DNA of 64,000 bases, taken from Saccharicrinis aurantiacus. GTDB taxonomy: Bacteria > Bacteroidota > Bacteroidia > Bacteroidales > Marinilabiliaceae. This document shows positions 28,736 to 38,567 of this stretch, one piece after another. The stretch covers positions 95,020 to 159,019 of the forward strand of contig NZ_LYBV02000038.1 in NCBI RefSeq assembly GCF_001660705.2, read 5' to 3'. The stretch's first letter is position 1. The number at the start of each line of letters is the position of its first letter. A program made the translations under genes and the position numbers. The notes under the pieces are model-generated. The model saw nothing but the letters and a program-made list of their open reading frames with translations. It searched no databases and had not been told where the DNA came from.

Positions 28736-30193
28736 ATGTTTTACCGTTTTCTTTTTATTGTTTTCTTTTTTTTTAGTTGTACTATTTTGTCAGCACAAAC
28801 CCCTTCTATTGAGCTGCGAGGAGTTTGGGTAGCTTCAATTGCTAATATTGATTGGCCATCAAAAAAAGGCTTAAGCGAAAAGGAACAAAAGCAAGAGATT
28901 ATTGATTTATTAGAATATTATAAAAAGTTAAATTTTAATGCTGTTTTTGTGCAAGTTAGGCCTTCAGCCGATGTTTTTTATAAATCTAAATTTGAACCTT
29001 GGTCAAGGTACCTTACTGGTGAGCAAGGAAAGAAACCTGGATATGATCCTTTAAAGTTTTGGATAAAAGAATCGCACAAACGCAATATTGAATTCCATGC
29101 TTGGATAAACCCATTTAGGATTACACAAAGTGCTTCAGAACAAATAATTGATAAGCATCCTGCTAAGCGGAATTCGAATTGGACTTTTAATTATGGAGGT
29201 AAATTATACTATAATCCAGGTGTACCTGAAGTAAGAAGGTTTATAGGTAACGTAGTTACTGAAATAGTAAATAAATATGAGGTGGATGGTATTCATTTCG
29301 ACGATTATTTTTATCCATATCCTATTGCGGGAGAAGAATTACCCGATGCTGAAACCTTTAAACGATATAATGTAAGAAAATTATCAATTGAAGATTGGAG
29401 AAGACAAAACGTAAATGAAATTATTAAAGATTTAGGGAATATTATAAAAATAGAAAGCCCAAATGTTAAGTTTGGAATTAGTCCTTTCGGGGTATGGCGA
29501 AATAAAGATAAAGATGATCGCGGAAGTGCTACTAGGGCAGGTGTTACGAATTATGATGATTTGTATGCCGATGTATTACTTTGGTTAGAGAAAGATTGGA
29601 TTGATTATATAACACCTCAAGTTTATTGGTCAGATGAAAATAAAGCAGTTCCGTATAATTACTTGGTAAATTGGTGGGCCCAAAATAGCTTTGGTAAGGA
29701 CGTTTATGTGGGTCACGCACTTTATAAGGTTGATAGTAAAGATGGCGCTTGGCGAAATCCTTCAGAAATTCCAAATCAAGTTAAAAAAACAAGAAATACA
29801 GAAGGTGTTAAAGGAAGCGTTTTTTTTAGGCATAAATTCTTTTCTCAAAATAGTTTAGGGGTGTCGGATAGTTTATCTGTGCAATACAAATATCCAGCTT
29901 TGTTGCCAGTTTGTATAAATACTCCTAACAAAAAAGTTGCAACTCCTAATAAGTTAAACATCTCTAGAAACGGTAAAATTAAGTGGAAGTGTAAGGATAA
30001 ATCGAGCGTGAAATATTATGCACTATATACAATTAAAGAAGGTGGTGTTAGACAATTAAAGTTAATTAATTCCGAAAAAAAAGCATTGCTAAATTCATTG
30101 CTTAAAGATGAAAATGGAGTAGTAGGAATTCAGATTACAGCGATTGATAATGTGAATAGAGAAAGTAAAGGATCGGATATCTATTATTTGTAA
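28736..30193 (+). CDS. GHL10-type (DUF187) glycoside hydrolase-like protein
   Basis: The 485-residue exported protein starts with a signal sequence (MFYRFLFIVFFFFSCTILSA). A barrel resembling the GHL10 family covers about residues 25-345: IELRGVWVASIANIDWPS, FNAVFVQVRPSADVFYKS, FHAWINPFRI, VDGIHFDDYFYPYP and KFGISPFGVW. A beta-rich C-terminal domain follows. Related proteins are linked to peptidoglycan or exopolysaccharide hydrolysis, though few have been characterised. A lipoprotein alternative exists because Cys follows FFS in the signal, but the LSA-Q signal peptidase I site looks better. It is divergent from the hybrid kinase gene and stands alone. Confidence 0.88.
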   Translation: MFYRFLFIVFFFFSCTILSAQTPSIELRGVWVASIANIDWPSKKGLSEKEQKQEIIDLLEYYKKLNFNAVFVQVRPSADVFYKSKFEPWSRYLTGEQGKKPGYDPLKFWIKESHKRNIEFHAWINPFRITQSASEQIIDKHPAKRNSNWTFNYGGKLYYNPGVPEVRRFIGNVVTEIVNKYEVDGIHFDDYFYPYPIAGEELPDAETFKRYNVRKLSIEDWRRQNVNEIIKDLGNIIKIESPNVKFGISPFGVWRNKDKDDRGSATRAGVTNYDDLYADVLLWLEKDWIDYITPQVYWSDENKAVPYNYLVNWWAQNSFGKDVYVGHALYKVDSKDGAWRNPSEIPNQVKKTRNTEGVKGSVFFRHKFFSQNSLGVSDSLSVQYKYPALLPVCINTPNKKVATPNKLNISRNGKIKWKCKDKSSVKYYALYTIKEGGVRQLKLINSEKKALLNSLLKDENGVVGIQITAIDNVNRESKGSDIYYL

Positions 30194-30430
30194 GTATAGT
30201 AAATAATTCTAGAATTGATTTTGATTTTAATTCTGAATCAATTAAGTGTGGTAGGTTAATAAGATATATGTTTATAATTCACTTAGAAAAAAGCGATTGA
30301 TTATAAACAAAAGTAACGTTCAACTCTTTAATTATATGAAAATTGTCTGTAGGGAGTTTTCTTTATCAGCCTCTGAAAAATGAGAATAGAAAAGTGATTA
30401 ACATATAATATTATCCCTAAAGTATTAATT

Positions 30431-31444
30431 ATGAAAAAAATATTGCTTGCCGTATTAGCGGTTATTGTTTTAGCAATTTTAGGAGTTGCTATTTGGTTAT
30501 ATACCTTAGAATCACACTACAATGTAACACGATCAATTGTAATAAACAAGTCTGTTGACAAGGTTTTTCCTCTTGTAAATAATTTCAAAACATGGACCGA
30601 ATGGTCGCCGTGGTTATGTATGGAGCCAGATGCAAAAGTAGATGTAACCGGAAGTGGTTCAGACATCGGTGATACATACTCATGGGAAGGTGAGTTGGTA
30701 GGAATAGGAACAATTGAGCATTTACAACTTGAAAGAAATAAACTTATCAACCAAGAGATTCGTTTTAAAACTCCAATGGAATCAAAATCGGATGTGTATT
30801 GGATATTTGAATCATTAAACGATTCAACATCGAAGGTGACATGGGGTATGAAAGGAGAGATGCCATTTTTTGCTCGATTTATGACTAAAATGATGGAGCC
30901 TTTAATTGGAATGGATTATGAGCGAGGTTTAAAAATGATAAAAGGATTGGCCGAAAAAGGTTATGTTGCTTCTAAAGTTGAGATTATAGGAGTAGTTGAT
31001 ATTCCTGAGATAGCATATCTTGGAAAGGCCCAAAGAACCACATTTGAAGATTTAGGACCTTTAATGCAAAAGGCCATGTACGATGTTTGGCAAGAGGTGG
31101 AAAAAAATAATCTTAAATCAACCAAAGGAATTACACTTTATACTCAGTTTGATATTTTTAATCCAGAGTTAGAGTTTGTTGCAGGTGGAGTTCTTGATGA
31201 TAAAATTGAGGCCTCAGAAGGATTTATTTCTTCAACAATTGATGCGGGTAAAGCTGTTAAAGTTGTATTTACTGGCGATTATGAATATATAGGCAATGCG
31301 TGGTCAGCCGGAATGAGCTATATGCAAGGGCAAAAAATTATGCAATCGCAAGATTATGCGGGGTACGAATTATATATTACTAATCCGATGGATGAGCCTG
31401 ACTCTCGCAAGTGGATTAGTGAAATTTATATTCCTGTAAAATAG
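30431..31444 (+). CDS. Membrane-anchored SRPBCC plus GyrI-like ligand-binding protein
   Basis: The 337-residue protein has an N-terminal membrane anchor (KKILLAVLAVIVLAILGVAI). Residues about 30-175 form an SRPBCC polyketide-cyclase-like domain (VTRSIVINKSVDKVFPLVNN, then TWTEWSPW). Residues about 185-337 form a GyrI-like effector-binding domain (VDIPEIAYLGKAQRTTFEDL, ending WISEIYIPVK). The pair of ligand-binding folds occurs in other Bacteroidota proteins and has no established function. A strong terminator follows. A role in binding hydrophobic molecules at the membrane is inference. Confidence 0.85.
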   Translation: MKKILLAVLAVIVLAILGVAIWLYTLESHYNVTRSIVINKSVDKVFPLVNNFKTWTEWSPWLCMEPDAKVDVTGSGSDIGDTYSWEGELVGIGTIEHLQLERNKLINQEIRFKTPMESKSDVYWIFESLNDSTSKVTWGMKGEMPFFARFMTKMMEPLIGMDYERGLKMIKGLAEKGYVASKVEIIGVVDIPEIAYLGKAQRTTFEDLGPLMQKAMYDVWQEVEKNNLKSTKGITLYTQFDIFNPELEFVAGGVLDDKIEASEGFISSTIDAGKAVKVVFTGDYEYIGNAWSAGMSYMQGQKIMQSQDYAGYELYITNPMDEPDSRKWISEIYIPVK

Positions 31445-31474
31445 ATATTCTATAATATATTAAGCTTAATATGT

Positions 31475-31505
31475 AGCCATGCTAAACAAAGCATGGCTTT
31501 TTTGT
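31475..31505 (+). terminator. Terminator after the SRPBCC-GyrI gene
   Basis: AGCCATGC-(8)-GCATGGCT is followed by TTTTTT. The frame of the next gene could start at 31493 inside this stem, which argues for the later ATG at 31529. Confidence 0.92.
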
Positions 31506-31528
31506 GTTTGCCTGTAAATACTAATAAA

Positions 31529-32191
31529 ATGCCTCAAAAAATTAAACAACTACATAAGCATTTGGTTACATCAGTTTCCGAAATAGCAGATAATTATTTT
31601 ATACTGAGTTTTACACGTAAATTTAAATTCAAACCCGGTCAGGTTGTCGCTATTGCGCTTGATAAATCGCACGAACCTCGTTTGTATAGCATAGCAAGTA
31701 GCAATACTGCTAATGAAATGCGAATATTATTCGATATTAAACAAGAAGGCTTTTTAACGCCTAAACTAGCGAAATTAAAGGCTGGAGATTCAATAATGGT
31801 TACTGAACCATTTGGCGAGTTTATCCCTTCAAATTCAGAAGAGTGGTGGATTGCGACAGGTACCGGAATTGCCCCTTTTGTTTCTATGATTGAATCTGGC
31901 ATTAAACCGCCTAAAAAACTAATATATGGAGCTCGATATCTCGATCAGTTTCTTTTTCAAGATCTGATGCTTAGTAAAATTGGTAATAACTATATGCGAT
32001 TTTGCACACAAGAGAAAGCAGATAATATATTTAATGAAAGATTATCTGCTTGGATAGAAAGGCAAGATACTTTACCAAAGCAAATTAAATATTACCTTTG
32101 CGGCAATCCTGAAATGGTTGTAGATGTTCGAGACTTAATATTAGCAAAGGGCGTTCCTTTTGAAAATATTATGGCCGAGATATATTTTTAG
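31529..32191 (+). CDS. Ferredoxin--NADP reductase-like flavoprotein
   Basis: The 220-residue protein starts at the ATG at 31529 because the longer start lies in the preceding terminator. The FAD-binding domain carries RLYSIAS near residue 46 and a GEF turn after VTEPF. The NAD(P)-binding half carries TGTGIAPFVSMIESG and YYLCGNPEMVVDVRDL, and ends AEIYF. This is the ferredoxin-NADP reductase superfamily layout, moving electrons between NAD(P)H and a small carrier protein. It lacks a fused iron-sulfur domain. It precedes rlmN by 75 bases in the same direction, and the two could be cotranscribed; RlmN needs reducing equivalents, but a direct link is inference. Confidence 0.88.
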   Translation: MPQKIKQLHKHLVTSVSEIADNYFILSFTRKFKFKPGQVVAIALDKSHEPRLYSIASSNTANEMRILFDIKQEGFLTPKLAKLKAGDSIMVTEPFGEFIPSNSEEWWIATGTGIAPFVSMIESGIKPPKKLIYGARYLDQFLFQDLMLSKIGNNYMRFCTQEKADNIFNERLSAWIERQDTLPKQIKYYLCGNPEMVVDVRDLILAKGVPFENIMAEIYF

Positions 32192-32266
32192 TGCATCAAT
32201 AATTAGCCATTTCGTTTAATTTATAAGATCATCATTAGCTAATGCTTTGATGTAAAAAAGAATAGT

Positions 32267-33310
32267 ATGAGTAAGCAAGCATTGTTTGGAAAAACACTTA
32301 ACGAGATAAAAGATATTTGCAAAGAGTTGGGTATGCCTGCATTTGTAGCCAAACAGTTGGCAGATTGGTTGTACAAAAAGAAGGTGAGTGAGTTTGACTC
32401 TATGGTGAATATCTCTAAAAAGAATAGAGCTATTTTAAGCGAACAATATATAATCGGTTTAACTAATTACAATAAGGTTCAGGAATCGGTTGATGGTACT
32501 AAAAAATACCTTTTTACTACTGTTTCTAATCAATTTATTGAAGCCGCATATATTCCCTCTGAAAACAGAAAAACACTTTGCGTGAGTTCGCAAGTGGGTT
32601 GTAAAATGGGTTGTTTGTTTTGTATGACAGGTAAACAAGGTTTTCAAAAGAATTTAACCACCGGTGAAATATTAAACCAAATGGTAAGTATTCCGGAAAC
32701 GGATGAATTGACCAACTTGGTATATATGGGAATGGGAGAGCCCATGGATAATATTGAAGAAGTGATGAAAAGTCTTGAGATTATCACTTCCGATTGGGGT
32801 TTTGCTTGGAGTCCCCGTAGAATAAACGTATCCACAATAGGAGTTATACCTGCAATGCGTAAATTTATTGAAGAAAGTGAAGCGCATCTTGCCATAAGTT
32901 TACATAGCCCTTATAATGAGCAGCGTAAAGAATTGATGCCAATTGAAAATGTATATCCAATTGAGCAAGTGATGGATACGCTTAAGGAGTATGATTTTGG
33001 ACGCCAGCGTCGAATTTCATTTGAGTACATAATGTTTGATGGGGTTAATGATAGTCCTGAACATGCAAAAGAATTGGTTAGGCTAATGTCTGGTGTAAAT
33101 GCTCGTATAAACTTAATTAAATTTCATCCTATTCCTGACACACCTTTAACGGGTAGTTCAGATGTTATTATGGAACGTTTCAAAGAAGTTTTAGAACAGA
33201 AGAAAGTAATTACTACTATTCGAAAATCAAGAGGTGAAGATATTTACGCCGCATGTGGTTTATTAAGCACTAAAAAGATGTTAGAGAAAAACCAGGATAA
33301 AGATTATTAG
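32267..33310 (+). CDS. rlmN: Dual-specificity 23S rRNA/tRNA adenine C2-methyltransferase RlmN
   Basis: The 347-residue radical SAM enzyme methylates C2 of A2503 in 23S rRNA and A37 in some tRNAs. The CxxxCxxC cluster motif is CKMGCLFC with Cys112, Cys116 and Cys119. YMGMGEPMDN is the SAM-binding GGE-like motif, and RINVSTIGV, LAISLHSP and IKFHPIPDTP are typical RlmN blocks. The C-terminal Cys that takes the methyl group lies in IYAACGLLSTKK. Length and motifs are standard, with no sign of a Cfr-type enzyme. Confidence 0.97.
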   Translation: MSKQALFGKTLNEIKDICKELGMPAFVAKQLADWLYKKKVSEFDSMVNISKKNRAILSEQYIIGLTNYNKVQESVDGTKKYLFTTVSNQFIEAAYIPSENRKTLCVSSQVGCKMGCLFCMTGKQGFQKNLTTGEILNQMVSIPETDELTNLVYMGMGEPMDNIEEVMKSLEIITSDWGFAWSPRRINVSTIGVIPAMRKFIEESEAHLAISLHSPYNEQRKELMPIENVYPIEQVMDTLKEYDFGRQRRISFEYIMFDGVNDSPEHAKELVRLMSGVNARINLIKFHPIPDTPLTGSSDVIMERFKEVLEQKKVITTIRKSRGEDIYAACGLLSTKKMLEKNQDKDY

Positions 33311-33335
33311 AATACATATAGTAAAAATTATCAGG

Positions 33336-33373
33336 CCCTAAGTAAAGCACAATTCGCTGTACTTGGGGTTTTT
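33336..33373 (+). terminator. Terminator after rlmN
   Basis: CCCTAAGTA-AAGC pairs with GCTGTACTTGGGG with small mismatches, followed by TTTTTG. It lies 25 bases past the rlmN stop. Confidence 0.75.
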
Positions 33374-33526
33374 GTTTGTGTAAATAGTTGTCTTGTTGAA
33401 TTTTATGTGCTTTGATTTTTGGAGATTAAATTTTTTTGTGTAGCTTCAGTACTCCTAATGCAATTATTATTAATAAATTAAGTACGAGTAATAATTTAAA
33501 CCAAACGGTTTTACTAATCTAAAGTT

Positions 33527-33847
33527 ATGCTAAAAATTATTTTAAGTGGGTACGTTGGAAATGACGCCACTATAAAAGAAGTTGGGAATCAAAAGGCTAT
33601 TAATTTTGATATTGCTGTTTCAAGGGATTATAAAAATAACAAAGGAGAAAAGGTTGAACGTACCGAGTGGATACGTGCTGCAATTTGGAAGAAGAGAGAA
33701 AGTGAAACAAATTTAGCTGATTATTTAAAAAAAGGAACAAAAGTTCTGATAGAAGGAGAACCAACATGTTCGGCGTATACAAGTCAAACGGGTGAAGCTA
33801 AGTCATCCATAAATGTTACGGTTAAAGAAATAGAGCTCTTAGGATAA
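33527..33847 (+). CDS. ssb: Short single-stranded DNA-binding protein
   Basis: The 106-residue protein is a single OB fold of the SSB family (KIILSGYVGNDATIKEV, NFDIAVSRDY, RTEWIRAAIW, YLKKGTKVLIEGEP). It ends at VTVKEIELLG, directly after the last OB strand, so the flexible linker and acidic DDIPF-type tip that recruits repair proteins are missing. Bacteroidota often carry such a short paralogue beside a full-length SSB. It has its own terminator. Binding of single-stranded DNA is likely; recruitment of partners through the usual tip is not. Confidence 0.9.
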   Translation: MLKIILSGYVGNDATIKEVGNQKAINFDIAVSRDYKNNKGEKVERTEWIRAAIWKKRESETNLADYLKKGTKVLIEGEPTCSAYTSQTGEAKSSINVTVKEIELLG

Positions 33848-33867
33848 GAGTAATTAATATTAGAGTA

Positions 33868-33901
33868 AGCGAGGTCAATTCTATTGGGTCTCGCTTTTTT
33901 T
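33868..33901 (+). terminator. Terminator after ssb
   Basis: AGCGAG pairs with CTCGCT across a 16-base interval that can add GTC/GGG pairing, followed by TTTTTTT. It lies 20 bases past the ssb stop. Confidence 0.8.
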
Positions 33902-34109
33902 GTGGAGTAGAATTCGGAATTATTGACAGTATTAATCTTTAGGTTATAGTCATAATGACTTGGTTTATTGTATTTTAGTGTCAATAGTTCAGTAAATTAA
34001 GATTGGTTTGCCTTTTGATGGTTATGAAACGGAAATGAAATTAATCATAATCTGTAAGCATGTTTTTAATGGTTTAATTTCAGTTAAATAATTAACTAAA
34101 AAAAAAGGT

Positions 34110-36686
34110 ATGAACTTAAATAATTATACAATAAAAGCACAGGAGGCCGTTCATAAGTCAGTAGAAATTGCCTCTTCAAATAGTAATCAAGCTATTGAGC
34201 CCGGTCATTTATTAAAGGGCGTATTAATGGTGGGTGATCAATTGGTATCGCATATTTTTCAGAAACTAGGAGTACGTTCAGTCGATTTAATCTTAGATCA
34301 GATAATAAATGCTTATCCAAAAGTTAGTGGAGGTGAGCCCTATTTATCAAGAGGGGCTAATGGGGTATTAAATAAAGCCACCGAATTAAAAACTGAATTA
34401 GAAGATCAGTATATAAGTATTGAGCATATTCTTTTGGCTTTAGTAAAGGTTAAAGGTGAAGTTTCTAATTTATTAAAGGATGCTGGTGTATCTTTTAAAG
34501 ATTTAAAGGCAGCAATTATTGAATTACGAAAAGGTGCAAAAGTAGATAGCCAAACTGCGGAAGATACTTATAATGCCTTGTCGAAGTATGCGATAAATTT
34601 GAACGATCAAGCACAAAATGGAAAGCTCGATCCTGTAATTGGTAGAGATGACGAAATTCGCAGGGTGTTGCAAATTTTGTCGCGTCGAACTAAAAATAAC
34701 CCAATATTAATTGGAGAGCCCGGGGTTGGTAAAACTGCAATTGCGGAAGGTTTGGCCATTAGAATAATGAATGGCGATGTTGCTGAGAACCTAAAAAATA
34801 AACAAATATTCTCTCTTGATATGGGAGCTCTTGTTGCTGGTGCTAAATATAAAGGTGAGTTTGAGGAGCGTTTAAAATCTGTTGTAAAAGAAGTAATTGA
34901 AAGTGATGGTCAAATTATCCTATTTATAGATGAGATACATACTTTAGTAGGTGCAGGTAAAGGAGAAGGAGCGATGGATGCAGCAAACATCTTAAAGCCT
35001 GCATTAGCTCGTGGAGAATTACGATCAGTGGGGGCTACAACTTTAGCAGAATATCAAAAGTTTTTTGAAAAGGATAAGGCCTTAGAACGTCGTTTTCAGA
35101 AGGTAATGGTAGAAGAACCTGATAATTTGAGTGCCATTTCTATTCTTAGGGGTTTGAAAGAGCGTTACGAATCGCATCATAAAGTACGTATAAAAGATGA
35201 TGCAATTATTGCTGCAGTGGAATTATCTAGCAGATATATTTCTGATCGCTTTTTGCCCGACAAGGCTATTGATTTAATTGATGAGGCTGCTGCTAAGTTG
35301 CGACTTGAGATTAATTCGGTTCCTGAGGAGTTGGATGAGCTTGATAGAAAGTATAAGCAGTTGGAGATAGAGCGCGAGGCAATAAAGCGCGAGGGGGATA
35401 ATACTAAACTCTCGGGTTTAGAGCGAGAAATTGCAGAGTTAAACGACAAACGAACTTTTATTAGAGCCCAATGGCAAGAGGAAAAAAACCTTGTGGATGC
35501 CATACAAAAGAATAAATCAGATATTGAGCATTTTAAGTTTGAGGCCGAAAAAGCTGAAAGAGAAGGTTTGTTTGATTTAGTAGCAGAGTTACGTTACGGA
35601 AAAATAAAACAGGCGGAAGAATCCATCATTAATTTACAAGCTAAACTTCTGGATAAACAACACGAAAACTCTTTAATAAAAGAAGAGGTAGATTCTGAGG
35701 ATATTGCAGGAGTTATTAGTAAATGGACAGGTATTCCTATCACAAAAATGTTGAAAAGCGAGAAGGAAAAACTACTCAGTCTTGAGGCCGAATTACATAA
35801 ACGTGTTGTTGGTCAGCAAGAAGCAATTGAGGCTGTTGCCGATGCGGTTAGAAGGAGTAAAGCTGGTTTACAAGATGAAAAGCGACCCGTTGGATCATTT
35901 ATCTTTTTGGGGATGTCAGGAGTTGGAAAAACAGAATTGGCAAAGGCTTTGGCTTCATACCTTTTTGATGATGAAACAAAAATAACACGTATCGATATGT
36001 CAGAGTATCAAGAGCGTCATTCAGTTTCTCGCTTAATAGGAGCGCCTCCTGGGTACGTAGGATATGATGAAGGTGGACAGTTGACAGAATCGGTGCGTAG
36101 AAAACCGTATTCGGTAATTTTGCTCGATGAAATCGAAAAGGCCCATCCTGATGTGTTTAATGTTCTATTGCAGGTACTCGATGATGGTCGTTTAACCGAT
36201 AATAAAGGTCGCGTTGTTGATTTTAAAAACACAATTATAATAATGACATCTAATGCGGGCTCTGATGTGATACAGAGAAACTTTGCTGAGTTGGGTTCGA
36301 GCATTGATACCATCGATAAAACAAAGGATGAGGTATTTCAAGTGTTGAGAAGTTCTATCAGACCCGAATTTTTAAACCGTATAGATGATATTATCATGTT
36401 TACCCCTTTGTCTGAAGCAGATTTAGAGCAGATTGTACATATTCAGTTTAATAGCATTAAAAAGATGTTAAATGAAAAAGGAGTTGATATTGAATTGACA
36501 GATGAGGCTGCTAAGTTTTTGGCTAAAGCCGGTTTTGATCCGATATTTGGTGCAAGACCCATAAAACGGTTGATACAAAAAAATGTGATTAATGAATTGT
36601 CAAAACAAATATTAGCAGATACAATAGAGCGAAGTTCTACCATCTATATTGATGCGGCTAATGATAATATTCTGTTTAGGAATTGA
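34110..36686 (+). CDS. clpB: ATP-dependent disaggregase ClpB
   Basis: The 858-residue protein has the Clp N-domain (residues 1-145), a first AAA+ module with Walker A GEPGVGKT at 202-209 and LFIDEIHT, a ClpB middle coiled-coil domain (about 400-530), and a second AAA+ module with Walker A GMSGVGKT at 601-608 and [15 protein letters not shown]. No ClpP-binding IGF loop is seen. With DnaK it re-solubilises protein aggregates after heat stress. It is a single-gene unit with a strong terminator. No inverted-repeat heat-shock operator was recognised upstream. Confidence 0.97.
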   Translation: MNLNNYTIKAQEAVHKSVEIASSNSNQAIEPGHLLKGVLMVGDQLVSHIFQKLGVRSVDLILDQIINAYPKVSGGEPYLSRGANGVLNKATELKTELEDQYISIEHILLALVKVKGEVSNLLKDAGVSFKDLKAAIIELRKGAKVDSQTAEDTYNALSKYAINLNDQAQNGKLDPVIGRDDEIRRVLQILSRRTKNNPILIGEPGVGKTAIAEGLAIRIMNGDVAENLKNKQIFSLDMGALVAGAKYKGEFEERLKSVVKEVIESDGQIILFIDEIHTLVGAGKGEGAMDAANILKPALARGELRSVGATTLAEYQKFFEKDKALERRFQKVMVEEPDNLSAISILRGLKERYESHHKVRIKDDAIIAAVELSSRYISDRFLPDKAIDLIDEAAAKLRLEINSVPEELDELDRKYKQLEIEREAIKREGDNTKLSGLEREIAELNDKRTFIRAQWQEEKNLVDAIQKNKSDIEHFKFEAEKAEREGLFDLVAELRYGKIKQAEESIINLQAKLLDKQHENSLIKEEVDSEDIAGVISKWTGIPITKMLKSEKEKLLSLEAELHKRVVGQQEAIEAVADAVRRSKAGLQDEKRPVGSFIFLGMSGVGKTELAKALASYLFDDETKITRIDMSEYQERHSVSRLIGAPPGYVGYDEGGQLTESVRRKPYSVILLDEIEKAHPDVFNVLLQVLDDGRLTDNKGRVVDFKNTIIIMTSNAGSDVIQRNFAELGSSIDTIDKTKDEVFQVLRSSIRPEFLNRIDDIIMFTPLSEADLEQIVHIQFNSIKKMLNEKGVDIELTDEAAKFLAKAGFDPIFGARPIKRLIQKNVINELSKQILADTIERSSTIYIDAANDNILFRN

Positions 36687-36784
36687 TATAAAGTGTAGAG
36701 TTCTTAAATGACATTTCTCTATAGCGGAGAATAAAGTGAATGATTGATAAGTACTATAATACTTAAAATCCTCAAATAAATTAA

Positions 36785-36817
36785 AGCAGTAAAAGGTTTG
36801 TCTTTTACTGCTTTTTT
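36785..36817 (+). terminator. Terminator after clpB
   Basis: AGCAGTAAAAG-GTTTGT-CTTTTACTGCT is a perfect 11-bp stem followed by TTTTT. Confidence 0.95.
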
Positions 36818-37157
36818 AATACATGAGTTTCTGTTTTGTGAGATTTGTAAGTGTAGTTAATTGTATGTTAGTTCTTTATTGCGATTTCTTATTGTGGTGA
36901 GTTAGAGTTCTAGTATGTTTTTTTCAAAAGATATAGTAAAAGCTCACTTTTATTTACTCTCCAACTTATAATACGAATTGTACGTTTCAAACCTCTATTT
37001 CTACGCTTAAGCATTATAGTTGACTATCCAAAAATAATGTGCTATATTTTTGTTAAGCAATTATAACCATAGTGTATATATTAAAAATACGCTCTATCAC
37101 ACAGTTTATAATTCAGAATTAGTAGCTCATAATTTATAGGCATAATCCGAAATTTTA
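36818..37157 (+). promoter_or_regulatory. Upstream region of the lipid gene run
   Basis: This 340-base AT-rich spacer holds a candidate promoter: TATTTTTG (37045-37052) fits the -7 consensus, with a TTG at 37020-37022, 22 bases upstream. It would give a leader of about 100 bases before the DUF6134 gene. No gene or strong structure was seen in the rest. Confidence 0.35.
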
Positions 37158-37766
37158 ATGGAAATAAAACTATCTCTTGTACTGATTATATTATTAAGCA
37201 TTGTATTTATACCTGTTAATGCACAGCACGATATAAAGTCGTTGAAATATAATGTAAAGGCTCTTGGTAAGAATGTAGGTGAATTTACTGTAAGTCAAAA
37301 TACCAATGATGAAGGTATCTTAAATATAGAAAGTGTTACCGACATTAAGATTACGATGTTGGTTTCATATCACGTAAAATACACTTTACAAAGTACACAT
37401 AAGAATGGTACTCTTATACAGTCGCATCTTCAAACAACTAAGAATAATAAGTTAAATTCTGACACATGGCTTATTGCTGATGCAAATAATTATATACGCA
37501 TTAAAGACCAAGACACTACCATTATTAATAATCAAATTACCTATACAGGCAACCTATTATATTTTAATGAGCCAAATAATATTAAGCATGTTTATAAAGA
37601 AAAAAGCGGTGAAAAAAGATTAATAAAACCTATTGGTGACCATATGTATGCATTAGTAAATAGTAACGGCGATACCACCCATGAATATACCTATAAGGAC
37701 GGTATAATGGTAAATGCCACAATAAAAAATTCTATAGCCGACATTTATCTAGAATACTGCAATTAA
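37158..37766 (+). CDS. Exported DUF6134-like protein
   Basis: The 202-residue protein has a signal peptide (MEIKLSLVLIILLSIVFIPVNA-QH). The mature part reads as repeated antiparallel strands (KYNVKALGKNVGEFTVSQN, VKYTLQSTHKNGTLIQS), a lipocalin-like or beta-barrel-like pattern seen in DUF6134 proteins of Bacteroidota. The family has no known function. It is the first gene of a rightward run of membrane and lipid genes and is followed after 9 bases by the TauE-like gene. A periplasmic lipid-handling role would fit the context but is inference. Confidence 0.6.
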   Translation: MEIKLSLVLIILLSIVFIPVNAQHDIKSLKYNVKALGKNVGEFTVSQNTNDEGILNIESVTDIKITMLVSYHVKYTLQSTHKNGTLIQSHLQTTKNNKLNSDTWLIADANNYIRIKDQDTTIINNQITYTGNLLYFNEPNNIKHVYKEKSGEKRLIKPIGDHMYALVNSNGDTTHEYTYKDGIMVNATIKNSIADIYLEYCN

Positions 37767-37775
37767 CTCTACGCC

Positions 37776-38558
37776 ATGTTTTTTTACTCTTCTATAGAAC
37801 CTATTTATTATTTACTACCAATAGTAGGATTCGTTATTGGCTTATTTGCCACTGCCCTAGGAGGTGGAGGTGGTTTCTTTTTTCTGCCTATACTAACAAT
37901 TCTTTTAGGTGTACCTACACAAACAGCTGTAATTACATCTTTAGTAGCTACTCTTCCCATAGGGTTAGTGGGTACTTACGGGCATCTGAAACTAAACAAT
38001 ATAGACTTTAGAACAGGGTTGCCATTTGTTATATTCGGACTAGTTGGGGCATTTATAGGCGCATATATCACATCATTAGTTTCTCCGCAATTACTCAAAA
38101 ATTGCTTTGGAACTTACACAATAATCTTATCCTTAAGCATTGCTTATAAGGCTCTTATTAAAACCAATAATAGCAATCTAAATCAAACTCCTTTTTCTCG
38201 AAATATTAAATCATCAATATATGGTTTATTTGGTGGGGCAATTTCTGGCAGCTTTGGTACAAGCGGAACGGGTCCGGTTTTAGCCGGATTATTATCAATA
38301 AAGTTACCCTTAAAGCTAGTAATAGGAACCTCCTTATTTGTTGTTCTGATAAATACAATAGCCTCAATAACAGCGCATCTATTAATCGGTAAAATCGATT
38401 TAACGCTGATCTTATTTTTAACAGCAGGATCAATTATTGGAGCTTTCATAGGACCAAAAATAATTTCAAAAACAAACACCAACAATAAAGAATCTAAAGC
38501 CCGATTTATTTATGCTGTAGTTCTTTTTACTGTTGGAATAATCATGATTTTAAAATAA
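37776..38558 (+). CDS. TauE/SafE-family membrane transporter
   Basis: The 260-residue protein is almost wholly hydrophobic, with about eight membrane segments and the duplicated family signature: ALGGGGGFFFLPILTILLGV in the first half and FGTSGTGPVLAGLLSIKLPL in the second. The family exports sulfite, sulfoacetate or other small organic anions. It starts 9 bases after the DUF6134 gene and is followed 9 bases later by the CdsA-like gene, so all three are probably one transcript. The substrate is unknown. Given a sulfatase in the same window, sulfur-compound export is possible but unproven. Confidence 0.88.
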   Translation: MFFYSSIEPIYYLLPIVGFVIGLFATALGGGGGFFFLPILTILLGVPTQTAVITSLVATLPIGLVGTYGHLKLNNIDFRTGLPFVIFGLVGAFIGAYITSLVSPQLLKNCFGTYTIILSLSIAYKALIKTNNSNLNQTPFSRNIKSSIYGLFGGAISGSFGTSGTGPVLAGLLSIKLPLKLVIGTSLFVVLINTIASITAHLLIGKIDLTLILFLTAGSIIGAFIGPKIISKTNTNNKESKARFIYAVVLFTVGIIMILK

Positions 38559-38567
38559 ACCTTTAGT

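Noticed and set aside
31493..31528. Longer start of the ferredoxin reductase-like gene
   Set aside because: The ATG at 31493 is inside the terminator stem of the previous gene, and the added residues match no family block.
32267..33310. Cfr-type resistance methyltransferase
   Set aside because: The motif set and flanking context are those of housekeeping RlmN; nothing specific to Cfr was seen.
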